Assembly: GCA_021399435.1 (NCBI GenBank)
Contig: JAJTUP010000006.1
Span: 620,001 to 684,000, forward strand
Length of the DNA: 64,000 nt
DNA from: Diaporthe sp. PMI_573
Taxonomy: Eukaryota; Ascomycota; Sordariomycetes; Diaporthales; Diaporthaceae
Reading direction: 5' to 3'
Of the stretch, positions 11,956-24,367 are shown piece by piece. A program made the translations under genes and the position numbers. How positions within the stretch are numbered: position 1 is the first letter of the stretch; every line of letters starts with the position of its first letter. The notes beneath the pieces were generated by a model. The model was not told the DNA's origin, searched no databases, and saw only the letters and a list, made by a program, of their open reading frames with translations.

Positions 11956-14292
11956 GGCAGAATTGTTGGACCAAGATTTGTGGGCCCGACTGGGAGGAGT
12001 ACTTGAGCCATCCGAACGCTATACACAATACCACATGGTCGAAAGGGTAGCAGAAGGAAAGAAAGTTGAGATTCCTCCCTGGAAGACTGAAGATGAGGTG
12101 GTTATTATGTGTTCTCTGGCTGGATATGATCAGGCTTGGGGAATAACAGAATGGAAAAGAAAAAAGGGGCTGAGGAATGACGGGGACCAGAGCCGGGCCA
12201 AATGCTGTCTGACCTTGGTGTGGAGATCCAGAAAAATACTCGGGCTCAGAAGGGGCTGTGAGCTCCCATGGCATTGGTCTTTCACCTCTGAGTTGTAGGT
12301 GGAGACGCTGATTTGGTCCAGGCAGTTGGATCATCCGGAATACTACTGCTCTCAGTACTTTGGTAGCTGGTGCACTTTACCAGGCTATGGGCTTTACCAC
12401 CCTTTGGAAATAGGTGGAGGAAGCCTTACCATTATTCTCTTGGGACACGTAGAGACAGGCACTTGACGAAGCATAGCTTTCATAAAAGAATTGAGCGATG
12501 TCTTGCACTTTTGAAAGAAAGGCCAAGGTTTGTGCAGCTTTGCCTTTGATCATATCAAAAAAGGGGAGGCGGCCGGGCTTGAACATGCATTGTGAGAAAC
12601 ATGTCTTAACTGTACGTCTTCTTGTGTCCTTTAGTCCACTACATATGTACTTTGCTCGCTAAATGGGAGCGCCAATGGGTTGCGAGATGGAAATGGTGCT
12701 GGTCGGCCAGGCTGCAGTACTTGACAGCGACGAAATGATAGTTTAGGCCCAGCCTGAATAGGTTTGACAAGTATCGCAATGGCGAGTCACCGGCCGATAT
12801 ATGAGTTGCTTTCATCGAGGTTCCAGCTGACGACATGTACGAGAGCCCTCTCCGAGTCCATTCTGCACACAGATTAGCAAGAAAAAATGTGCTCGACAAT
12901 CCACACCTGTTCCGCTACGAGGCTCTAGTCGAATGGGCGATGCCGGAGGAGCATGTATCACACCAAGTCTCTTTGCAGACCTTGATGGATCACAGGCTTC
13001 TTGAGGAAGCATATTTGCCTCGAGTCAGGCCCCAGTCTGAACCTTTCTCCCACCGAGGATTTACGGTGCTACGTCTCGAAAGCTATTCACATCAGCACTC
13101 ACAACCCATTGGGCACGGTCAACTTGTTGGCATGCTTTGCACGCAAGCTTGGGCCTAGATCCCCCCTCCGTTGGCTTGCGCGCCAGCTTTGCTACGATTG
13201 GGTACGACTCAAACTCAACGACGCGGACACTATGAGATTTTACTACGCTCATCAAAGAGGAGAATGCTCACTCGTCAATACTGGGTTCGTCTTTGATCTA
13301 GAAAAGGGGATCGAGCCAGCTCTACACGCTTGATGGCTAGTATGCGTGTGAGAATTTCTCGAAGGTCTTGATAGATTCATAAAGTTGGAATTAGTCATGA
13401 TGAAGCGGTTGAATGACTGCCTGATTCGTCTCAACTTCTGGACAGACTGCCACAATGAAACTCATAATGCAACCTGGGCCGCAGTTCTCGAGCAAAGGCT
13501 ACGGGCCATTGGGACAGAAATCGCTGATGTACTTGAACGACAGGAACGTGCGTGGGCAAGCATCGAGACAGAAGCTGTGAGAATAGGTTTGTTTGTCAGC
13601 TTGAAATGAGCATCTCGTTCCACACAAACTGCAGGACCATCTATGGTTGGTGATTAATGCTCAAGATGTCGGGAGGGTCATTGCAGAAAGCAAAGTCGCT
13701 GAGAGTCTGGCCCATGGTATTAGTATCAGAAGGTTCAAACTGCGGTTGCAGACGGAAGGCATCCACGTTTCAGCATTTTAGTGAGATACAGGCCCATAGT
13801 TATCTATGGGAATGTTAATCTGTTGTTGCTTGTTGGAGTACAGAATACGTACTCGCCCGCCGATCTTGGCGGTCTGCTTTTATTTCATCTGGGCGCGAAC
13901 GTGGCATCAAAAATCCTTGATTATTTTTCAAGTGACTTGTATTTTGTTGAATCAAATGCAGTACAACTTGTGGTCGGCTTGAATATGAGCGTCCAGCATC
14001 CGGGCAAAGGTACCTAGGCTCTGTTCAGCCCTACAAGGTGGGGAGCAGGTGAAGCTGCCCCGCCAAATTGATGCTGCCAAGCCAGAAGGCCCCCTGTCCC
14101 GCCCACTATCATCAACCTCAGGTCCTCAAGCACAGTCAATTGCTGAGCTGACCCAGAACGTCAACCAACATCGGCAACACTTCTTGCAACGAACCACCCA
14201 GATACCAGCTTCTGGCCGTCTGATGGCCTGAAGTGGTCAGAGATATCCGCTTTTCGGCCTCGAATCCTAGCTGGTGAGCAGCCATCGTCAAA
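11956..14292. other. Intergenic with a possible gene relic
   Basis: 2.3 kb without an intact gene. The centre (about 12805-13610) has coding-like character split over frames and is listed separately; the flanks show only short random frames. Confidence 0.5.
12805..13609 (+). pseudogene. Possible degenerate gene fragment(s), family unknown
   Basis: From 12805 one frame reads AFIEVPADDMYESPL and later RYEALVEWAMPEEHV. At about 12985 coding character moves to the next frame (LACFARKLGPRSPLRWLARQ, then NTGFVFDLEKGIEPAL) and stops at 13333. A further open frame, 13385-13609, encodes an amphipathic segment (LEQRLRAIGTEIADVLERQ). No GT/AG pair that I tried links the first two frames in phase, and no start codon context stands out. 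I read this as a decayed fungal gene, perhaps two, though a missed intron is possible. Confidence 0.35.
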
Positions 14293-15210
14293 ATGTACGA
14301 GCTGTTCCTGACGGCGTTTGTCAACGACGTCGACTTCGACAACGCGAGGTCCATCCTGAGCTCGTACTGCTGGAGCGACCCAAACCCCCGCCTCTGGCGT
14401 GTCTTCCACTTCGCCGGCCCACCACAGCCAAAGCCCCTGGCCAAGAGGAACAGCATCAACGGCATCCGCCCCGCCGCGGACCCCTTCATGTTCGGCCTGC
14501 CCGGCGCGGAGCCGCTCATGCCCCAGGTCGGCGCCTACGTCGACCCGGCCTGGAAGGAGCTCAGCGACATCGTCAAGAAGCAGTCCTACATCGTCAGCGC
14601 CCGCTACCAGGTCTCAAAAGCCATCGACTTTGGCGCCGAGGCCGGCGCGCCGCCACAGCAGAAGCCGCTGGCCGCCACGCCGGGGGCGCTCTTCTGGTCC
14701 GAGATCCCCGACCCGGCCAGCGTCGCCGGCGGGCAGTCGCTCGTCATGCAGCGCAAGAAGATCGAGATCTGGGACCAGCTCAACCTGCCCTCCGTGCTGG
14801 GCGACAACGAGTTTCGCTACCGGGCCCAGCTCGTCGAGGAGTCCCACGACGTCTACCACCGCGACGACCCCCTGCTCGAGTTCAGCCTGGTGCGCCACCA
14901 CACCCTACCCTCCTCATTCCAGGGCCCGCCCTCGGGTCCCCTGCCGGCCTTCGACACCCTCGAGAGGGTTGACGCGGCTGGTAAGTGGACCCTCTGGGTC
15001 AGGTACCACGTGCGCGACGACGGGGCCCCGGAGAAGATCAAGGCCGCCCGCGACGCCCTGCTCAAGGTGCGCGACGAGCTCGCGCCGTGCGGTTTCGACT
15101 TTAAGGTCCTGGACCGCAAGGTCTACGACACCCAGCTCATGCTGCAGCGTAAGACGCCTGCGACGCAGACGCTGGGCCTGAAGCAGAGCTTGGGTCCTGG
15201 GCACCGGTAG
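14293..15210 (+). CDS. MED18: Mediator complex subunit 18
   Basis: Intronless 305-residue protein. The start MYELFLTAFVNDVDF, the spacing to a PNPRLWRVFHFAGPPQP block, and the later EFSLVRHHTLP and WTLWVRYHVRDD strands match Med18 (Srb5 in yeast). Med18 is a head-module subunit of the RNA polymerase II Mediator, and it forms a beta-barrel that pairs with Med20. The C-terminal part contains the KVRDELAPCGFDFKVLDRKVYDTQLMLQRK segment typical of fungal orthologues; only its key pieces are cited here. The length fits the family. Codon use is strongly GC-rich at third positions, as expected for a well-expressed housekeeping gene here. Confidence 0.85.
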   Translation: MYELFLTAFVNDVDFDNARSILSSYCWSDPNPRLWRVFHFAGPPQPKPLAKRNSINGIRPAADPFMFGLPGAEPLMPQVGAYVDPAWKELSDIVKKQSYIVSARYQVSKAIDFGAEAGAPPQQKPLAATPGALFWSEIPDPASVAGGQSLVMQRKKIEIWDQLNLPSVLGDNEFRYRAQLVEESHDVYHRDDPLLEFSLVRHHTLPSSFQGPPSGPLPAFDTLERVDAAGKWTLWVRYHVRDDGAPEKIKAARDALLKVRDELAPCGFDFKVLDRKVYDTQLMLQRKTPATQTLGLKQSLGPGHR

Positions 15211-15900
15211 GGGGGGCGGCTGGTCAGAGGTGGCTGAGACCCGAATCATGGCATGGATGGTTATGGGATAAGAGATACGGAGGCGCAAGGAAGGAAGGAA
15301 GGAAGGAAGGATAGGTATAGGGTCGGGACCTGACTTGAGGATGTCTCCGGTTCTGCCAGTGCAAATCCACCTCAAGCCTTGCTCAGACACCTGCTTTAGA
15401 AGAGGATTCCGCCGCCTTGATGCTTCACGTGGCATCTCACAACGTGCACCGTGTGTGAGTGCCAAGACCAACATGGTGATAGCATCATGGGCCTTCTTGA
15501 AAAAGGAAGGAAAGATACCAGATTAGACGTTTGAGTATTATTAATGACAAAATGGAAAAGTCAAACTCATTGAAATGCCCATACCTATCTCACCCATCCC
15601 AGCTGGATCTTCTGCCCGCTAGTCAACCACATTCGAAAGGCTCCATTGGATAATGACATCTGGTAGAAGAAACTAAGTGGTACAAATTAACATGATTATT
15701 GAATCTCGAGAAGGTAGGCGACTTCGTATTCGTTAAATCTGGGCGACCTCAAAATTCAGCCCCCCCCCATCCCGCGGGGGGCCCTAGCCCTACATTAACA
15801 AAACATGTCCTGGTTTGACACCCCAAAGGTACTCTATGAGCTCAAGATGGAATGGGATGCAGCACAACACTCCAATCCCACCACGCCCTTCACCAACCAA
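15211..15900. other. Intergenic between convergent genes
   Basis: Holds the AAGG microsatellite (15287-15310), a C/G run near 15760-15785 and the 3' flanks of MED18 and the proline-rich membrane protein gene. No gene seen. Confidence 0.55.
15287..15310 (+). repeat. AAGG microsatellite, 6 copies
   Basis: Six perfect AAGG tetranucleotides, 77 bases after the MED18 stop codon, probably in its 3' UTR or just beyond. Confidence 0.95.
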
Positions 15901-17173
15901 TCAAGCCACAACATCATCATCAACGACCACAAATAAGCCCAACAAGCTCTCCTGTTCAGCCTCATCCTCAGTCCCCTTGAGCGTCTCCGCAACCCGGTAG
16001 ATCGCATCAAACGCAACCATAGCCCCAGCCGCAGTGATAGGCGCGAGAATAGGGTTACTCCAGTCAGCCGAAGCCCACACCTCGTCACTCACCGCGTCCC
16101 GCAGCTGCTTGCGTTGCTCATCGCTCAGCGGCTCATCTCCGTCGCCACCGCCATCACGTGCCTTCCTCGCTCGCGCCGGCAGGGTAAGCGTGGGCCGGGG
16201 ACGAATGGGCAGCTTGGGGATCGGGAGTGTCGGTAGCGTGGTCTTTGTCGGCAGCAGCAGCGGCAGCGTCGGGCCGGGCGGCTTGGGCTTGGGCACGGGG
16301 TCGCCTCCCGCAAGGCGGTTGAGGATCCTTAGGATCAGCCGCAGGATGTCGTGGATGGGCCGCGGGAGGTCGTCGTGCGTGCTGAGCTTGCTGATGGCGC
16401 CGTGCAGCAGGCCCAAAACCCGGTGAGGGATCTCGGTGAGGTCGGGCAGCTTGAGGCCGTCTCCTGGGTCCCTGGGCTTGCCCGGGAGTAAGGTGGTTGG
16501 AAGTGGAACGTGCGGGAGGTCCGTTCCGGTGGGGTCGATAGGAAGCTCCGGGAGTTTCGTTGGGATTGGCACGGGGACGCGCAGTTTGGGGACTGGGGGG
16601 GATCGTGGGGAGCGGGGGTATGGGCAGGTCGCTGATCAGCTCTCCTGGGTCGGTGGGCAGGATATCGATGATGTCTCCCTGGTCGGTGGGGATCGTGGGC
16701 AGAGCAGGCAGGTCGCCGATGATATCTGAGATGTGTGTTGGGATCTTGATGGGTGTGTCAAGAATGTCTGATGGGATGGGGAGCTTGGGCAGCTTGAAAG
16801 GAGGTGGCCCCTGTTCCTGGACCTCCGGGTCGTCTTCAGCCACCTGCTCCTCGGTGTACCTGCGAGCATAGTCATCGCCACGGGCATGGAGCTGCCCTTC
16901 CTGTTCCTGGACGACCAACACCTCGGGGGCGTTCTCGCTGGCCATGGAGAGCTGTTCCTCGGGAACAGGAGATCCCCCATGGTAGCCAGGAGGGATCTCA
17001 CTAGTCTTGCCCGACTCAACCTCAGATCCGTGGGCAGAAGTTGCGCCAGAATGAATATAGCTCACGAGGCCAACGACAAGTATCGACATCAATGCCAACA
17101 CCCCAAAGAGAAGGCAGAAGAGGCAGCGGTAACGTACACCGGAAGGTCGTCCTTTTCCGTATTCCGGGTCCAT
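15901..17173 (-). pseudogene. Pro-rich single-pass membrane protein, frame broken in a G run
   Basis: Reading leftward from 17173, an N-terminal cytoplasmic segment is followed by one membrane span (residues ~18-42, CLFCLLFGVLALMSILVVGL). An acidic linker and then Pro-rich, regularly spaced segments follow (KLPKLPIPSDILDTPIKIP, IIDILPTDPGELISDLPIP). At 16595-16601 seven G bases throw the frame off. With six, the same composition continues (PVPKLRVPVPIP) for another ~200 residues to the stop at 15901, for about 423 residues in all. The shift is therefore either a sequencing error in a homopolymer or a true loss of function. Charged LSDEQRKQLRDAVSDEVW and helical DAIYRVAETLKG segments sit near the C-terminus. 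Topology suggests type II. The family is not recognised. Confidence 0.65.
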
Positions 17174-17990
17174 TTTGGGCGAGATGCTGTGTCGATTCGT
17201 ATTTTCTTTTGCTGCTTTGCTGTATAATATCTAAACCTGCCCCCGCCACGATGGAGACTGCAAGGGCACGGAGAAGAAGAGAAAGAGTAAATCCTGGGCC
17301 CAGCTCATCCCCCGCCTCCTTGAAGGAGAGCACTCAGTACGTTGTATTCCATGCCATCATCGATTAATCACGTAGCTCGATATTGTCGTCAACAGATAGA
17401 TAGCTCCAGCTCAGCCCAACACTAGTTGGCGCTCAGGACTGTCGATTCCGGCTTCAACGTCGGCAAACAGCTCATAGTCTGAAGTGGTCGAAGCCAATTA
17501 GCGCGAGACAGCTCCAGATATCGAAGTAAATCGAGCCGTTGATGTTGAAGCGGCGCAAGGACCAATCGAAGACTGGTCTGACTCATGGGAAGACCGTTCG
17601 TCAGTCATTGCGCCTTTCGAGTTAAAATGCCGGCATATCAAGCTCGTGATATTCCCAGGACAGAGGGCAAAGCCAAGTCCATAGCAGATATCTGAGCTCG
17701 TGCTGTCCATCTTGTCGTCGGAACAGCAAGCTTTCCACCCCCATAAAAGTAACCCTGCAACCATATCTCGTGGCCTATTGAGATGAAAAACTGCTTGATA
17801 CCTCCGGAAGGAAGCTAACGGGTTGAATGCTCTAGGCTGTAGCTGTCAAACCTGCCTGGTTATGTTAGCGTTCACATAGAGAACGAATGGGATGTGCAGA
17901 AGAAATCGACGGTTTATATTAAGCTGAAGTCATGCCGCCGCTAGGCGCCTCTCCGGCCACCACCACTTGCTCCCCTCCTCACACACAAGT
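17174..17990. other. Intergenic, no gene seen
   Basis: Upstream region of the Pro-rich membrane protein gene and 3' flank of ACH1, both on the minus strand. Only short frames without coding signs. Confidence 0.5.
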
Positions 17991-19717
17991 CTACTTCCAC
18001 TGGACCTTGGCCATGCTGCCCTCCTCGACGAGGGCCTTGTGCATGTCGAAGCTGTTCCAAAGAAGGTGTGGCTCGTGGCCCATGCCCTTGCGCAGGCACT
18101 CCCACTCCGCCTTGTCGAGGTACTCCTTGAGGATGGGGCGGTAGATGTCGTGTGCGCACTTGTCGATGATGACGCGGGCGCGCTCGCGCGGGCTCAGGCC
18201 GCGCACGTCCGCGAGCCCGGCCTCGGTGACCACCACGTCCAGGTCGTGCTCGGTCTGGTCGACGTGCGTGCACATGGGCACGATGCAGCTCACGCCGTGC
18301 GGGTCCGTCTTGGAGGGCCGCGTCGAGGGCGTGTGCATGATCGAGTACTTGGACGACCGCAGGAAGTCGGCGGAGCCGCCCAGCCCGTTGAGCATGCGGG
18401 AGCCCAGCACGCACGTCGAGTTGGCGTGCGCGTAGATGTCCACCTCAACGGGGGTGTTCATGCCGATGACGCCCAGCCGCCGGATGATCTCGGGCGAGTT
18501 GGAGACCTGCTGCGACCGGAGGAGCAGCTTGTTGTGGTACGCCTCCCAGTTGTCGTAGAAGCGCTTGAAGCCGTCGGGCGAGAAGCGCACCGAGGTGGCT
18601 GTCGCAAAGTCCAGCTTGCCCGAGTCGAAGAGGTCGAGGAAGGTGTCCTGGATGACCTCGGTCCACACCTTCAGGTTCTTGAAGTTGGAGTCGTTCAGTC
18701 CTCCGACGACAGCGTTCGCGATGTTGCCGATTCCAGACTGGATGGGGAGCAGGGAGTCCGGCAGTCGTCCGTGCTTGACCTCATGCGTCCAGAACTCGAT
18801 GATGTGCTCGGCAATCCTCTGCGAACCCTCGTCCGCGGGCGAGTTGGGGGCCGTCTGGTCTCGGTAGTCGGAATGAAGCACGCCCACAACCTTCTCGGGG
18901 TCAATGGGGATCGACGTCGTGCCAATGCGGTCCTCAACGCCCATGATCAGGTATGGCTTTCGCTTAGGGGGCAGGTCGGTCATTGTGATGTCGTGCAGGC
19001 CCTCGAAACTCGGGATGGAAGTGTTGACCTCGATGATGATCTTGTCGGCCATCTGAACCAGCTCAGGTGTCGCTCCGACGGATGCGCCCGGGACAATGCT
19101 GCCATCCTCCAATATATCGGTTGCCTCCACTACCACGACGTCGAGCTTCTTGTTGGGCTTGTCTTTTGTGTAGAATCCCTGTAAACAATGTCAGCAACTG
19201 GTTCTCGATCACCGGGGCTCCCATGTGCCAACTGGTCCTGCATGCTGGTTTCACGTACATATACCAGATCCACGGGGAACATGGACAAGTGCTTGTCGAA
19301 AAAGTTGATGCTGCCGTTGTTGATACCCTTGGCAATAGCCTTCCCGACCTGGTGCGGACTTCTCCGCTCGATCATGTCTAGGCTAGCCCACCTGTTCTCT
19401 GTCTCGGCCCCGGAGGAAGCGCCCACGAACAGGCTGTACCGCAGCTTGCCCTGCAGGTTGTTCTTCTCGACGTGGTCGGCCAGGTATGTGGGCATCTTCC
19501 TATGGCGCGAATTGACTCGTCAGCAAACGTCCCGGCGCGATCTTGACCATGTCCAGGGGGCTTACTTTGGGTACCCAACTCCCGTGAAACCGGACCAGCC
19601 AATGTATGAACCGGTGGGGAAGTGTGGCAGCAGCTGCTCGGGGTGGCAGAGCTTGTTCAGCATCGAAGGGCGGCGGATGCGCGCCTTCAAGGCCGCCGAG
19701 GCTACAGGGGACGCCAT
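17991..19717 (-). CDS. ACH1: Acetyl-CoA hydrolase / succinyl-CoA:acetate CoA-transferase
   Basis: Three exons, 19717-19566, 19499-19259 and 19178-17991, encode 526 residues. Ach1 proteins move CoA between succinyl-CoA or propionyl-CoA and acetate in mitochondria, and so detoxify and recycle acetate. The N-terminus has the fungal Ach1 layout ([33 protein letters not shown]; cited only in part: [13 protein letters not shown]). WTEVIQD carries the glutamate expected to form the CoA thioester in this family. [26 protein letters not shown] and [16 protein letters not shown] are the conserved CoA-transferase blocks. Both introns are short (66 and 80 nt) and in phase. All family blocks are present and the length is normal, so the gene looks functional. 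Confidence 0.93.
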
Positions 19718-21066
19718 GGTTGTCACCGTGGATTCTTGGTATGGCTCACGATGCCAGATGGTATGGTGTAGTATGCCTTTCCCGGACTGTTAACTCGAGC
19801 AGGAGAGGAGGGCTGCCGTCGTCACGATTAGAAGCAGTAGGGACGGAGTGGAGAGTGGTCTGGAAGTCGAGAAGAAAAGAATAACACAACGCCGCCGGTC
19901 CGGAGAGAGAAGAGTAGAGAGGGCCCCATCTTGAAGTAAGGTAGGATGGGTCCCCCTCGTGGGGATATATAAAATAAATGGGTCGCAGGCCACGGCGTTG
20001 CTGTGGTCTGATCATTCCATGCAGCAAGGGTGACGATGCGCCCCAGGAAGCTCTGCAGCGGAATTCGGCCCCAGCGGTGGGTACGGATTGACACTAACAC
20101 GGATATACGATGTTATGTGTAAGAGTCTGTTAGTATGACGTAGCTGTCCGCCCATCGTAGCAGAAGCGAGCTTTCGATCCTCGATCCTCTCGCCATTCTA
20201 CGTTCGACCCCGTGGGATGCCACAAAACCTGGGGCTTGGCCGCTTTGTTGGTATCGAGGCTTTTCGTGGGGAAATACCCAGTCTTTTCCTTGCCTCTTTG
20301 ATCGTATGCAAGTTCAAGGAGGTGCAGCCAGGGAGCACAGTGCTGTGTATACACTGTCGCTGTAGCAGCATCCATGTTGCCAGGCCAGGCCAGGCCTAGA
20401 GCATGAGCATGAGCTGGCCCACTCCTGCAGAGCCGCCTGCCATTGTGGCCGGCGGCGCTAGCTCGGCCTGTGCCGGTCGTGGTCCCGTTCGTCCGTCCGG
20501 GCGCGGTGATGTCCTCGGTTAAGGTGTCAGGGGTTTCCCAAAACAGGCAGCTCTTGGGCTGATTCATTGTTTCTGGACATTCGTGTTCGATTCATTGGCG
20601 GATCTGGCTGACCTCTTTTTGTTGCATCGTTGCTCTCAATTGTGAAACAGATTCGTTCTTCGAACTTAGATCTTGCCTCTCGCGCCTTCGTCTTTCGGGA
20701 TCGCCGCGAGAGCCGAATCGTCTTGGGCATGCTCGATTCTTAACGGAATGCCGCCGCACCGCAACACTGATGGAAAGCATGGTTTTCATGCACAGACATC
20801 TTGAGAGTGGATTTACGAATCAGCCTCATTTTCCCAATACCGCAACGTTTTCTGAGGTATTCCACAAGTACACAAGTGTGATTGATCTCATTAATTATCT
20901 CCAGTTTGAGAACTCATGCTATGGTATCATTGAATCCCCTCACGCTCGCCGGCGTGAAAGGCCCGTGCCGCGCACACATCCAGCCCCCCCCCCATCCATG
21001 GAATGTCCACCTGAGAAATCAACAACCTGACTCCCGGTCGACGTGCAGCCTTGACCCAGCCTCAAG
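19718..21066. other. ACH1 promoter region and intergenic
   Basis: An A/T-rich TATATAAAATAAA stretch near 19963-19977 lies about 250 bp upstream of the ACH1 start. I cannot tell whether it is used as a TATA box. The remainder up to the end of the UNC93-like gene has no supported gene. Confidence 0.4.
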
Positions 21067-22728
21067 CTAAACATCGATCGTCTTCTCGTTCTTGCCGACC
21101 GCATCAGTCGGAGCGACGTCCGCGACCGTCTCGTCCGAGAACTTGAGGTCCTCCTCGAGCGGCACCGTGTCCTTGATGCGCGTCCAGATGATCGGGGCGG
21201 CAATCACCAGCGCGGCGCCCAGCAGGCCCCAGGTCGCGCCGAAGAGCGTGTCGTACGGCTTCTTGAGGCCGTCGAGCCGCCAGAAGATGGCCGCACCCGC
21301 GGACTGGATGCCCTTGTAGAAGCCCGCCAGGTTGGCGGCCTTGCGGGACGAGTTCGAGAGGGCACCCATGTACCTGTTCCGGGGGAGGGGGCGTGGTTAG
21401 CTCTTGGTCGCGGCTAGTGCCTTGCTGGCGGGGAGAGGGGCACTGGGTGCTTACCAGTAAATGCTTGTCTGCCACACGGCGTCGAAGAAGCCGTAGAAGA
21501 TGTACAGGAACATGGGTCCTATGTATCTCTCACCACCATCGGTCCAATCGACTCGGCCCTGGTACGTCGGGTCCCCGTTCTCATCGACCGCCTCGATGAC
21601 CTCGCGGGTGACCTGCTTCTCCTGCCAGGCGTACCCACTTCCCCAGATGACAAAGGTGAGCACGAACAAGTTGACGAAGCTCGCCTTGGCGCGGAGGCTG
21701 CGGCGGACCTTGTGGAAGTCCAGGGCATACCCCATGATGACGGCGCCAAAGATCTGCGCGAGCCAGTAGAGCAGGTTGTTGAGAGAGCGGGTGCGGGTGT
21801 TGAAGTGCGCCCCGTTCATGTCGTTGGTCTGGTAGGTGTAGAAGACGTTGCTGGCGAAGAACATTGGGAAGAGCAGGACGATCCACGGGTCGAGGTAGAG
21901 AGTCTCCCAGAGGCCCTTGATCTCCGAAGACCAGCTAGGGTTCTTCATGAGGATGACATGGGAGCCGTCCTCACGCTGGACCTTGTCGGCGTTGCACAGG
22001 AACAAGGCCAAGATTGCGCCCACAAACATCAGCACGATGAAGGCAGCGTAAGTGCCGTCGGTGACGGTGCCGCCGGAGTTGTTGATGTTTTGGCCGAGAG
22101 GGATGAGCGATCCGATGACAGCGCCTAGGTTGAAGATGATCCAGAACCACGAGATGTAGCGACCCTTTGACGACTCTGGGGGGTAGGCCATCATGATCGC
22201 TCCCTGGCCAGTCCACAGGAGACCGGCGCAGACACCAAGAAGGGCGCCGGCGAAAATAACGAAGCCGTCGTTCTGGGTGTGGGTGTAGCAGAGGAAGCTG
22301 GCTGCGTAGATGCAGTAGCCCAAACCACCGAACGCGAGGGTGAGCTTGATGCCGAGGCGGTTGGCAAAGGTGCCGGAGAAGAAGCCGACGACGGCAAAGG
22401 TCGAGTACAGGGCGGTGTTGGCGTGGTCCTGCACCATTGGGTCTTGCTGACCACCGCCGCCGAGGCCGGTGAGAGAGTTGTACATGCCGGGACACAGGAA
22501 GCAGACCATGGAGACCATGAAGAGCTGCATCTTGGGGGACGCGTACCAAATCTCACTCTTGCCGAACTTGAAGCCCTTGTACATCCAGCCCGCCGGGCGA
22601 GTGATGGGTCCGTCGCCATGGTGGGCGTGCGTCTCCGGGGCTGTGTTGACCGCGGTGTCCTTCTCAGTTGGGGTGACAGGAGAGTGGCTGGCGGGCACGT
22701 CGGCCGCCGTCTCCTTGTTGTCGGCCAT
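21067..22728 (-). CDS. UNC93-like major facilitator membrane protein
   Basis: Two exons, 22728-21455 and 21373-21067, with an 81-nt GTAAGC intron, give 526 residues. An acidic/Thr-rich cytoplasmic N-terminus precedes MQLFMVSMVCFLCPGMYNSL and GLGGGG, the opening of UNC93-like (DUF895) fungal transporters. About eleven hydrophobic segments follow, with the DFHKVRRSLRA loop, and PMFLYIFYGFFDAVWQTSIYWYMG across the splice junction. Family members are MFS-type proteins of the plasma membrane or endomembranes. Their substrates in fungi are mostly unknown, so none is assigned. The C-terminus is acidic and cytoplasmic. The intron falls exactly in the WY pair of a conserved membrane segment. Confidence 0.85.
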
Positions 22729-24344
22729 TCTGGATATCGCGAGAGAAAAAGGTGAATTCGAAGTGCTGGATTGAAATCAGAAGATTTTCGCCACCCTTTG
22801 ATTGTTGACAAGCTGCCTGGCAACCGAGGGCGGGGTAGTCTTGGGATGCTCAGCTGGGAGAGCTCTAATCCGTGAGATGGTCAGCAAGCACGGTAATTGA
22901 GACAGTGTCTCGACAGGCGGGATGAAACAAAATGTTTCAAAGAAAAATGAACAAGGCCAAAGTCGCGACAGGAAGTCAATCAGTCGAACTGGGGCAAGTG
23001 AGGAATATGTTGTTGGCGGTCAGGGCGTAGGTGTTGCATGGGAGATGCGAGATAACAATCCATGTCCAGGCGACCGACCGGTTATCAATGTGACGCGTTA
23101 CAACGACTGGCAGGTTGCGGCGAAAAAAAGACAAGACAGAAGAAACTCACCAGGCGGGAGTGGTTACAAGCGGGAGAGGTTCCTCAGTGGCGTCTCACCG
23201 GCTACCGAATGAGAGCTCGTGAGCCCGTTCAGGTCGTATGTCTCAGCTTGACTGCAGGGCAGGGCGAGCAGCGCGGCACGGTGCAGACAAGCTGTTGGAC
23301 GTCGGAACGAAGGATCGATGTCCTGTGATCAAGGGTAGCATCAGAGAGGCTGAACGCTCGACTGAACGAGACCCTTTTTCGAGGGGACACAAGCTACGTA
23401 GCAGCCAGAATTCTCAGAATCTTTCCCGAGGAACAAAACAAAAGTGTGTCACTTCTCACAGCTCTTGCCCGCCCGGCGCCCACCAGTAAGCAAGCGCTTT
23501 GCCATATATGGAATGCCAGGGCAGCCAGGCATGGGAAGGTGATAAGCTAGGTGAGGGGCCCCTGTGCCGCCACAGCAAATCTCAGCCTGTCGAGGACGAA
23601 CATCCGCTTAGCACTTCGTATCACGGACAGGATGCGCCTGCTCGGGAACCTGGGCGACCAAGACTGCCTTTCGAGTCGAGAAGGTCCAGGTTGTCTGGTT
23701 GTGTTGCACTCGGCCCATCATTTGTTCTTCAGCACCCCAGATCCTTGGTCCCTTGCGTGCCTCGTTCGTCCGTCCGTCCCCACATGCCAGCCATGCACAC
23801 ACAACACATGTGCACCGTGAAATCTGGGGTAAATACTACCTGGCCGGGCTCAGCAGTTCGGATGGAGACGCTATTACCATCAAATAATTCTCCCCTCACT
23901 CGAGACCGGGCTGCGAAAAACCACATCACCGACACTTGACACCGACCAACCCTATCTCTCAATCAGAGATCATGATACGACAAAACACCCCCGCAGACAA
24001 AACCACGTATCCATCCTTCAGATAAGCGTCCCCGGCCCGAATGCAGGAAACGGCCCATTGGCCACCCTTGGCGGGCAGCGTGAGCTATGGGTGAGCTGAT
24101 TGGGCGGTCCACCCCGTGGTCAGCTGGTGACCCCCCAAGGATTCGGCACACACCACCCCCAAGACCCTTGGCTTGATATCCCGGGGCAAACTGGCAGGTG
24201 AGTGCCGTGCACGAGGGTGCCTCTAGTCCCGTTTCCCATCAAGCCAACAAGTGCTTAGCCCTCCAACACCCGTGCGCTCCCCTGTCGCAGTTGTCCATGT
24301 AACGTTTCCCGGGCTGGTAAATGGACGCCCATCCAAGCGTCCAC

Positions 24345-24367
24345 GCTTGGGCTTGGGCTTGGGCTTG
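24345..24367 (+). repeat. GCTTGG hexanucleotide repeat, ~4 copies
   Basis: Three full and one partial tandem GCTTGG units in non-coding DNA of the gene-poor stretch. Confidence 0.9.

Noticed and set aside
17967..19184. 405-codon plus-strand open frame opposite ACH1
   Set aside because: It is the GC-rich mirror of a clearly conserved CoA-transferase; its translation is Val/Leu/Asp-biased and matches no family.
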